The notes below the pieces were generated by a model, which searched no databases, was not told where the DNA came from, and worked only from the letters and a program-made list of their open reading frames with translations. Shown one piece after another: positions 27,224-34,266 of a stretch of DNA of 64,000 bases. A program made the translations under genes and the position numbers. Origin of the DNA: HGM04593 sp045657945 (GTDB taxonomy: Bacteria; Bacteroidota; Bacteroidia; Bacteroidales; Bacteroidaceae). Numbering within the stretch: position 1 is the first letter of the stretch; every line of letters begins with the position of its first letter. The stretch covers positions 13,853 to 77,852 of the forward strand of contig JAZOUB010000054.1 in assembly GCA_045657945.1 (NCBI GenBank), given 5' to 3'.

Positions 27224-28333
27224 TTACAAATCTGCTTTAAGCAGGTAATTGGTACTTCTACCACCCTCGCCGGCAACTACAAGCACTCCTTTATTGACTA
27301 GATCTGTTATATCGCGCAGTGCTGTAGCTTGTGATGTCTTGGCTATTTTTGCCCACTTTGAGGTAGTGAGTTTCCCCTCAAAGCCATCCCACAGTTTGTT
27401 GACAACTTTTACCTGTCGCTCATTCATTGCAACCTCGCGGTGCTGTTGCCAGAACGACGCTTTGGCAACCACTCGCTTCACGATTGCCTCTGAACGCATT
27501 ATGGCGTTCCTGAGAGTCTGCAAAAACCACTCAAGCCACAAGGTTATATCCATTGTGCCAGTAGTGGTTTTCTCCAAAGCTTCGTAATAGCCTTTGCGTT
27601 CACGCAATATCTCGGCCGACATGCTGTAGAAACGATGCGGCATGCCGTCGGCCTTTGCCAGGAGCATATCGGTTATCGTGCGGGTTATACGGCCATTGCC
27701 GTCATCGAACGGGTGGATTGCAACAAACCAAAGATGCGCTATTGCGGCTTTCAGTATCGGGTCTATGTTCTGCCTATTGTTTACCCAAGACAGGAATTCA
27801 TCCATCATAGCAGGCACATCCACCGACGCAGGGGCTTCATAATGCACCTTCTCCCTGCCCATTGCACCCGATACCACCTGCATAGGTTCTGCCCCCACAC
27901 GATATGCCGCAACGGTTATGGGGTGTATTCCACTGCGACCTGTAGGAAACAAGGCTGCGTGCCAGTTGAAAAGACGTTCCGGGGTCAGCAGTTTGTCACT
28001 GTTACGCACCGCATCGAGCATCACCTGCACAACGCCCTCGGTGTAGTGGTCCGGATGGGGCAACCCCTCGGTCGCTATTCCCAAATGCCGGGCGATGGAT
28101 GAACGCACCCTGTCGGCATTGAGCAACTCGCCCTCTATTTCCGATGAGCGTAACACATCCTCAACCATCACATTGAGTGAGGTGGCATTCTGTACATTGA
28201 ACCCTACACCTTCCATAAGCCCCATGACGCGCCCTTCGAGATTGCGCACCTCGGCAAGAAGAGTCATCAGCCTCTCATTGTCCCATTTGAACTCCGCCCA
28301 ACCAGGCTGCTGCCATATATACATTGTCCTCAT
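27224..28333 (-). CDS. Fic-family AMP-transferase (DUF4172 type)
   Basis: A 369-aa Fic protein that probably transfers AMP from ATP to a target protein hydroxyl. The N-terminal part (YIWQQPGWAEF) is DUF4172. The inhibitory helix motif SSEIEG (63-68) fits the S/TxxxEG class that holds the enzyme in check from its own N-terminus. The active loop is HPFDDGNGRITR (207-218). The C-terminal 80 residues resemble a winged helix. Translation could also begin at Met4. It sits alone between two copies of a 49-bp repeat. Possible roles are toxin, regulator or phage defence; none is shown. Confidence 0.9.
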   Translation of the reverse strand: MRTMYIWQQPGWAEFKWDNERLMTLLAEVRNLEGRVMGLMEGVGFNVQNATSLNVMVEDVLRSSEIEGELLNADRVRSSIARHLGIATEGLPHPDHYTEGVVQVMLDAVRNSDKLLTPERLFNWHAALFPTGRSGIHPITVAAYRVGAEPMQVVSGAMGREKVHYEAPASVDVPAMMDEFLSWVNNRQNIDPILKAAIAHLWFVAIHPFDDGNGRITRTITDMLLAKADGMPHRFYSMSAEILRERKGYYEALEKTTTGTMDITLWLEWFLQTLRNAIMRSEAIVKRVVAKASFWQQHREVAMNERQVKVVNKLWDGFEGKLTTSKWAKIAKTSQATALRDITDLVNKGVLVVAGEGGRSTNYLLKADL

Positions 28334-28381
28334 AACTGCTCAATTTTGTGCAAAGATAACGCAATGACGCGAAAAAACAAC

Positions 28382-28430
28382 CTATTCGCGTCAAAATATG
28401 ACGCGAATAGATGGTATAATCGCTTCATTT
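28382..28430. repeat. 49-bp direct repeat, copy B (upstream of fic)
   Basis: Same palindrome and tail as copy A. It lies between the fic start and the AbiH stop, the last bases overlapping the AbiH stop codon region. Reading leftward the hairpin is followed by GTTGTTTTTT, so it can serve as the AbiH terminator and also lies in the fic promoter region; an extra TGACGCG half site is next to it (about 28364-28372). Confidence 0.85.
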
Positions 28431-29906
28431 TTTATTCGCGCCACTCTCAATACGATGTGCCAGTTCATACATGGTTTGATGCAATATCTCTTTTCGTGCA
28501 TCGTCCATTGTTTTAAAGACATCAAGTTCTCTTCTGTCTTTGTCAATAATTATATAGGGGCAGAATTCGTTTTTTTCTACATCAATGTATGCAAATCCAG
28601 AACTTATGTTGTACTTGTTCGCAACCGACTCGTATGCTTCATACAAAGAATAACCATATTGTTCTCTTTTTTCTTTAATGGCTTTTATTATTGGCTCACA
28701 AACTGAGCAATTCAGCATTTCAATCACTTCTTTGTCGGGAAGAACATTGACATTACGCCTTTTTTGTTGAATTTTATACCCTAAACAAATGTCAAAACCA
28801 TTTCCTGACATTATCATGTCTACATCATTAACATCTTTGCAAAATCTCTTCACATACTGACGCAATAATGTCTTATCTTCATAACAGGCATCGGTCTTTA
28901 TTATTTGTAGATTGTTCATGCTGTATAATGCAGATAAGTTCCAATCTGTCATTTCTTGCAATGTACGTTTAATCTGCAACTCCGACTTTTCATCTTTGGT
29001 AAATATTGTTATCGTCTTCTTTTTTGCACCAGGCAGTGATTGTTGAACAAAAAATGCTTTAAAATATTGGCTGTCATTGACTCCTAAAGAATGTCCAAAA
29101 ATTGTAATATCATCCGCTTCTAGCAAATCTGTTCCCAAACCGGGTGGCTTGAAGTTCGGATCAAATGATTTTTGAATAAAATCATAATCTGGTGATATTC
29201 TGTGGTCCTTAGTACCAATGATTATATTTCCATCTTTAATAGAGCCGTGTACAAAGTTTGTCATATCATTAAACACCTCAACTGTATTACTATTCTCTAC
29301 ACTATGTAATAGCATATAGTTGAAATTGTAAACAACATATTCTTCTATTTTGTCATAATCAGAGACAAATGCCCTTATGATTGTTGAAGCCGCCGAACTT
29401 TCTTTGATATTACTATGCTGTATGCTTTCCAAATATTCGATCAAACCTTGTTTGATTTTCTGGATAGCTCTATTATCTCGTTCAACTGGTGATAACAAAG
29501 CATCGGGCTGAACAAGTATATATCCATTAGAAGATATGCTTAGGACTTTGTCTTCTAACATTCTATTCGCAGAAGCAAAATTATCTCGAATTATAGGGTC
29601 TGTTTTATAAGTTGGAATATTATTAATTCGTTTAATGATTTTTCTTTCATTTTCATTATACAAATCGTAATTGTCGCCTGTGACTTTGATTTTTTCGTAG
29701 TAATTAAGAATTTCGTTTTCTAAATCATACCACTTAACCGACTCTAGATTATCCGCCCATTTTTCATTCAGGTGTTTAATTATAGGAGCTGGATAGTCTT
29801 TAGGGCAAAATTCCGATTCGTAAAAGTTCTTATATGAGGTTTCACGCCCCAAGTCAAGGTCAAAGCCATTGCCAAGAATAAGTATCTTTTTTGTGTTTGT
29901 TGCCAT
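28425..29906 (-). CDS. AbiH-family phage abortive infection protein
   Basis: A 493-aa protein opening with the AbiH signature ILGNGFDLDLG (10-20) and TSYKNF, with the later family strings FVHGSIKDGNIIIG and FGHSLGVNDSQYF. AbiH blocks phage growth in lactococci; its biochemistry is unknown. This member is longer than most, and the extra C-terminal 125 residues contain a second GNGFDI (368-373), as if the nucleotide-binding-like motif were repeated. Base composition is markedly A+T-rich compared with the core genes, consistent with transfer. Confidence 0.8.
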   Translation of the reverse strand: MATNTKKILILGNGFDLDLGRETSYKNFYESEFCPKDYPAPIIKHLNEKWADNLESVKWYDLENEILNYYEKIKVTGDNYDLYNENERKIIKRINNIPTYKTDPIIRDNFASANRMLEDKVLSISSNGYILVQPDALLSPVERDNRAIQKIKQGLIEYLESIQHSNIKESSAASTIIRAFVSDYDKIEEYVVYNFNYMLLHSVENSNTVEVFNDMTNFVHGSIKDGNIIIGTKDHRISPDYDFIQKSFDPNFKPPGLGTDLLEADDITIFGHSLGVNDSQYFKAFFVQQSLPGAKKKTITIFTKDEKSELQIKRTLQEMTDWNLSALYSMNNLQIIKTDACYEDKTLLRQYVKRFCKDVNDVDMIMSGNGFDICLGYKIQQKRRNVNVLPDKEVIEMLNCSVCEPIIKAIKEKREQYGYSLYEAYESVANKYNISSGFAYIDVEKNEFCPYIIIDKDRRELDVFKTMDDARKEILHQTMYELAHRIESGANKK

Positions 29907-30092
29907 AGTAAAATCTTTTATCTATCAATATGCAAAAACTGTGCCAATGCAAAGACCGCCAACAAGTTTGCAATAATTTCTTTCTATTATGATTGTTTGG
30001 CAGATAGTGTGACAAGCAATGCTTTTAACAGCGTGCGTATAAGGGTACTAAATAAGTAAAAATGTTTATCATAATAAAAGTTTCTACAAAGA

Positions 30093-30140
30093 CTTGCTTT
30101 TCTATTATCAATGATATATTTTTGTATTATCATTGATAAT
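30093..30140 (+). promoter_or_regulatory. Promoter with embedded operator of the restriction operon
   Basis: A -7 box TATTTTTG (30117-30124) with a weak -33 CTTG (30093-30096), 20-base spacer, lies inside a perfect 13-bp inverted repeat: ATTATCAATGATA (30104-30116) and TATCATTGATAAT (30128-30140). A protein bound to the two arms would cover the promoter. The small gene that follows begins 4 bases after the second arm. Confidence 0.65.
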
Positions 30141-30144
30141 TTGT

Positions 30145-30366
30145 ATGGAAATAAAAGTATCTAAGATTAAAACTGTTAAGAGTTACGTTGACACCTTGCG
30201 AGCATTCGCATTAGGTGAGACGAAATATTACGAACTTGTGCATACCGATTATACGGGGTTTCACAACGCGCGCAAGCGTCTACAAGATAGGAATGTTGGC
30301 CATTTTTCTTTTAAGCAATACAAGGAGAATGGAAAAAAGTATTTTATGATAACAAGAAACGAATAA
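30145..30366 (+). CDS. Small basic protein, possible regulator of the R-M operon
   Basis: A 73-aa protein from the ATG at 30145 (an upstream TTG at 30133 falls within the operator and is unlikely). It is basic and mixed helix/strand, with no family I recognise; YYELVHTDYTGFHNARKRLQ could be a helical DNA-binding segment and KKYFMITRN a final strand. It sits directly after a promoter covered by a 13-bp inverted repeat and 4 bases before hsdM. The position matches that of a control protein that represses its own restriction operon, which is inference from layout only. Confidence 0.6.
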   Translation: MEIKVSKIKTVKSYVDTLRAFALGETKYYELVHTDYTGFHNARKRLQDRNVGHFSFKQYKENGKKYFMITRNE

Positions 30367-30370
30367 TAAT

Positions 30371-31951
30371 ATGGCAAGCAATATACAAAACATTCAATCA
30401 CTGGCGAATACACAAAGATCACAGTTACAGGCTCAAATATGGAAAATAGCTAACGAAGTGCGTGGAGCTGTTGACGGATGGGACTTTAAGCAGTTCGTCC
30501 TTGGAACATTGTTCTACCGTTTCATTAGCGAGAATTTCACGGATTATATTGAAGGTGGAGATGAAAGTATTGATTATGCTAATTTACCTGATAGTGTAAT
30601 TACTCCTGAGATAAAAGATGATGCAATTAAGACCAAAGGTTATTTCATATACCCAAGTCAGTTATTTGTAAATATCGCTAAAACGGCGACCAGAAATCCA
30701 AATCTAAATACAGACCTCAAGGCTATATTTACAGCAATTGAGGGTTCTGCCGTCGGATATGATTCAGAGGGTGATATCAAAGGCTTATTTGCGGACTTCG
30801 ATACGACTAGTACTCGATTGGGTAATACGGTAGAAGACAAAAATAGTCGCTTGGCAGCAGTCATAAAGGGAGTTGAAGGTTTATACTTTGGCAACTTTCA
30901 AGATAATCATATTGACCTCTTTGGCGATGCCTACGAATTCTTGATACACAATTATGCAGCAAATGCTGGAAAATCGGGTGGCGAATTTTTTACACCTCAA
31001 TGTGTGTCTAAGCTCATCGCTCGATTAGCAATGCACAACCAAAGCGCAATCAACAAGATTTATGACCCTGCGGCTGGATCAGGTTCGTTGTTGTTGCAGG
31101 CGAAGAAACAATTTGATGAGCATATTATCGAAGAGGGTTTCTTTGGTCAAGAGATTAACCACACAACATATAATCTTGCTCGTATGAATATGTTTTTGCA
31201 CAACATAAACTACGACAAGTTTAATATCGCCTTGGGCAATACCTTGATGGATCCAAAGTTTGGTGATGACAAGCCATTTGATGCGATAGTTTCTAATCCA
31301 CCGTATTCGGTAAGTTGGGTTGGCTCGGACGATCCTACATTGATTAACGACGATCGTTTTGCCCCTGCTGGTGTGTTGGCTCCTAAGTCAAAAGCGGATT
31401 TTGCTTTCGTATTGCACTCATTGAGTTATTTGTCAAGTAAAGGTAGAGCTGCGATAGTATGTTTCCCTGGTATTTTCTATCGAGGAGGTGCCGAACAGAA
31501 AATCAGGAAATATTTGGTAGATAATAACTTTGTGGAGACAGTTATTGCGTTAGCTCCCAACCTCTTCTATGGAACTACGATTGCGGTAAATATTTTAGTT
31601 TTATCCAAGCATAAGATGGATACAAAAACGCAATTTATTGATGCTACGGGCAATGATTTCTTCAGGAAGGAAACCAATAATAATGTTCTTGACGAAAAGC
31701 ATATAAAAAAGATTTTAGAAATCTTCGACAGCAAAGAAGATATTGAAGCAATTACAAAGTCCATTGATAACAAACTAATTGCAGAGAATGATTACAACCT
31801 TTCGGTAAGTAGTTATGTAGAAGCAAAAGAAACTCGACAGGAAACCAATATAAAAGAACTTAATGACCGTATTCGTAAGATTGTGGCACGAGAGAACGAG
31901 TTGAGAAGCGAAATAGATAAAATTATTGCAGAATTGGAGGAAGAGGTATGA
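30371..31951 (+). CDS. hsdM: Type I restriction-modification methyltransferase subunit HsdM
   Basis: N6-adenine methyltransferase subunit, 526 aa, of a type I enzyme (M2S modifies, R2M2S cuts). The N-terminal helical domain (SQLQAQIWKIANEVRG) is followed by GGEFFTPQCVSKL, the SAM motif DPAAGSGS at about 231 and the catalytic NPPY at about 308. A C-terminal coiled coil contacts HsdS. It overlaps hsdS by 4 bases (ATGA). Gene order M-S-PrrC-R is the same as in the E. coli prr locus. Confidence 0.96.
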   Translation: MASNIQNIQSLANTQRSQLQAQIWKIANEVRGAVDGWDFKQFVLGTLFYRFISENFTDYIEGGDESIDYANLPDSVITPEIKDDAIKTKGYFIYPSQLFVNIAKTATRNPNLNTDLKAIFTAIEGSAVGYDSEGDIKGLFADFDTTSTRLGNTVEDKNSRLAAVIKGVEGLYFGNFQDNHIDLFGDAYEFLIHNYAANAGKSGGEFFTPQCVSKLIARLAMHNQSAINKIYDPAAGSGSLLLQAKKQFDEHIIEEGFFGQEINHTTYNLARMNMFLHNINYDKFNIALGNTLMDPKFGDDKPFDAIVSNPPYSVSWVGSDDPTLINDDRFAPAGVLAPKSKADFAFVLHSLSYLSSKGRAAIVCFPGIFYRGGAEQKIRKYLVDNNFVETVIALAPNLFYGTTIAVNILVLSKHKMDTKTQFIDATGNDFFRKETNNNVLDEKHIKKILEIFDSKEDIEAITKSIDNKLIAENDYNLSVSSYVEAKETRQETNIKELNDRIRKIVARENELRSEIDKIIAELEEEV

Positions 31952-33159
31952 GTGAATTAACAAAACTATTAACATCATATTGTCCAAATGGCGTTGAGTA
32001 CAAAAAAATAGGCGAAATAGGAGTGTTGTTCGGAGGATTAACCGGGAAGTCGAAAGAGGACTTCAAAAATGGTAATGCCAAATTTATAACATATCGTAAC
32101 ATATATTCTAACCCATCTTTAGATTTGAATATACAAGATAAAGTTAAAATATTAGATGATGAAAAACAGCATACAGTTCGATATGGAGATATTTTATTTA
32201 CAGGATCCTCTGAAACTCCAGACGAATGTGGCATGTCGTCAGTCGTCACTGTGCAAACAAATGAAGATTTATATCTTAACTCTTTTTGTTTTGGTTTGCG
32301 GCTTCACAAATTAGAAGAATACAATCTTAATTTCTTAAAACATTTATTAAGAAGTAATGAAGTAAGAGGTCAGATTAAACAAACAGCTAGTGGTGTTACA
32401 CGATATAACATCTCTAAAAAGAGGTTTGTTAATATCAGTATACCAGTACCACCTATTGAAGTACAAACAAAGATCGCTGAAATTCTTGACCGCTTCGCGG
32501 AATATGCAGCGGAGCTGCAAGCGGAGCTGCAAGCGAGACAAGAACAATATGAATACTACCGAAGCAAGTTGTTGACTTTCGATGAAATAGTGGGGGGGGG
32601 TATTCAAGGCGTAATATGGATGAAAATGAGTGAGGTCTATGATATGAAGGCTGGTAAAACGATAATATCATCTATGATTGAGAATGTTAAAACTTTAAAG
32701 AATCCATATCCTTGCTATGGAGGAAATGGGCTAAGAGGATATGTTTCAGAATATAATCAGCAGGGGGATAAAGTTTTAATAGGAAGGCAAGGTGCATTAT
32801 GTGGTAATGTGTGTTTTGCAAACAATAGTTTTTATGCAACAGAACATGCGGTAGTTGTATCAGAAAAAGGCTATTGTTTACCTCGTTATACATATCATCT
32901 TCTTACAAAAATGAAACTGAATCAATACAAGACTGCTGGTGCTCAACCAGGACTATCTGTTTCGCGTTTGGAAAAACTTCTTATTCCAATACCTTCTATG
33001 GGAATGCAACTTAAAATTGTTTCTATATTAGATAGGTTTGATGAATTGATTAGTGACCTTTCGCAAGGATTGCCAGCGGAAATCGCAGCAGTGCAAGAGC
33101 AGTATGAATATTATAGAGATAAACTACTATCATTTCCTGAGTATAAACTAAGTGCTTGA
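31948..33159 (+). CDS. hsdS: Type I restriction specificity subunit HsdS
   Basis: DNA-recognition subunit of 403 aa with two target-recognition domains (about 1-170 and 220-370), each ending in a helical spacer. The spacers repeat one another: ILDRFAEYAAEL with QYEYYRSKLLTFDE, and ILDRFDELISDL with QYEYYRDKLLSFPE. Two variable elements lie in the centre: a 12-bp repeat encoding AELQ twice and a run of nine G's immediately before the second domain. In the present sequence the frame is open. A gain or loss of one G truncates the protein within about 10 codons, leaving a half subunit. Confidence 0.95.
   Translation: MSELTKLLTSYCPNGVEYKKIGEIGVLFGGLTGKSKEDFKNGNAKFITYRNIYSNPSLDLNIQDKVKILDDEKQHTVRYGDILFTGSSETPDECGMSSVVTVQTNEDLYLNSFCFGLRLHKLEEYNLNFLKHLLRSNEVRGQIKQTASGVTRYNISKKRFVNISIPVPPIEVQTKIAEILDRFAEYAAELQAELQARQEQYEYYRSKLLTFDEIVGGGIQGVIWMKMSEVYDMKAGKTIISSMIENVKTLKNPYPCYGGNGLRGYVSEYNQQGDKVLIGRQGALCGNVCFANNSFYATEHAVVVSEKGYCLPRYTYHLLTKMKLNQYKTAGAQPGLSVSRLEKLLIPIPSMGMQLKIVSILDRFDELISDLSQGLPAEIAAVQEQYEYYRDKLLSFPEYKLSA
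32509..32532 (+). repeat. 12-bp tandem repeat in the HsdS central spacer
   Basis: GCGGAGCTGCAA occurs twice in perfect tandem and in frame, encoding AELQAELQ in the helical spacer between the two recognition domains. Confidence 0.9.
32592..32600 (+). repeat. G9 homopolymer between the HsdS halves
   Basis: Nine consecutive G's in an otherwise A+T-rich gene encode the Gly-Gly-Gly link (V-GGG-I). With eight G's translation ends 4 codons later at TAA; with ten it ends after 10 codons at TGA. Met codons just downstream (from 32620) are in the second-domain frame. Confidence 0.95.
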
Positions 33160-33160
33160 T

Positions 33161-34265
33161 ATGGGAAAGACATTGACTGAAATAGCCCAAACGCTCAAAG
33201 ATACCGATAAGAAGGTTCAGTTAATTTATGCCTTCAATGGTGTGGGAAAAACTCGCCTTTCTCGCGAGTTTAAGGAGTTGGTTGCGCCCAAAACAGAAGG
33301 TGAAGAAGCAGAAGAAGAGAAGCTAATAAAAGTTCTCTACTACAATGCTTTCACTGAAGATTTGTTCTATTGGGATAATGATTTGGACGAAGATAAAAAC
33401 AGAAAGTTAATCATACATCCAAACAACTTTACAGATTGGATATTCAAAGATCAAGGTCAAGAGTCTAATGTAATTACCCACTTCCAACATTATACGAACG
33501 ACAAACTTACTCCATCTTTTAACGAAGACTTCAATGAGATTACTTTTTCATTAGAGCGTGGAGATGATAATAAGATAGACAATATTAAAATCTCCAAAGG
33601 AGAAGAGAGTTGTCTTATTTGGTGTGTGTTTTTTAGCTTAATAAAACTGGTTGTAGATACATTGAATGAGCCAGAACCTGCAAATCGTGACACCAACCAA
33701 TTTGATGAATTAGAATATATCTTTATAGATGATCCTGTTAGTTCGTTAGATGAAAACCATCTGATAGAATTGGCGGTTAATTTGGGAAATCTCACAAAGA
33801 AGTCAAATGGCTTAAAATTCATTATTTCAACTCATAATCCATTATTCTTTAATGTTCTCTTTAATGAGACTGGAAACAAGCTCTGCTATATGCTTCATAA
33901 GAATGAAGATGGGACTTACGATTTACAAAAGAAAAATGGAGATTCGAACAAGGGATTTTCGTATCATCATTATTTGATACAAACTCTTCAAGAGGCTATT
34001 AATAGTAACAATATCGAGAAGTATCATTTTATGCTCCTGCGCAATCTTTATGAAAAGACCGCAAATTTCTTGGGTCTTGGGATATCCACAATGGTCAGAT
34101 TTGTTACCTGATGACAAGAAGACATATTATAACAGGATTATTCAGTTCACGAGCCATTCTACATTGTCAAACGAGGTCGTACCCGAGCCAACAGAACCTG
34201 AGAAAAACACTTTAAAATTGCTCTTGAAGTATCTTGTCGATAATAATTATTATACCGAAGAATAA
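33161..34265 (+). pseudogene. prrC: PrrC-like tRNA anticodon nuclease, frameshifted by a 7-bp duplication
   Basis: Homologue of E. coli PrrC, the tRNA-Lys anticodon nuclease kept latent by a type I restriction enzyme. The ATPase part is intact: Walker A AFNGVGKTR (24-32), signature SKGEES, Walker B FIDDPVSSLD and STHNP. The nuclease part has the catalytic pair in LRNLYE (Arg294, Glu298). A tandem copy of TCTTGGG (34068-34074, 34075-34081) then shifts the frame, giving a stop at 34111 after 316 aa. Removing one copy joins smoothly to a frame ending at 34265, yielding 365 aa with the catalytic His at Arg+36, the same spacing as Arg320/Glu324/His356 of PrrC. Start ATG 33161 is 1 base after the hsdS stop. 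Confidence 0.9.
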
Positions 34266-34266
34266 A

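Noticed and set aside
34050..34265. Separate 71-codon gene between prrC and hsdR
   Set aside because: Its sequence is the C-terminus of PrrC in another frame; it joins to the main part when one TCTTGGG copy is removed.
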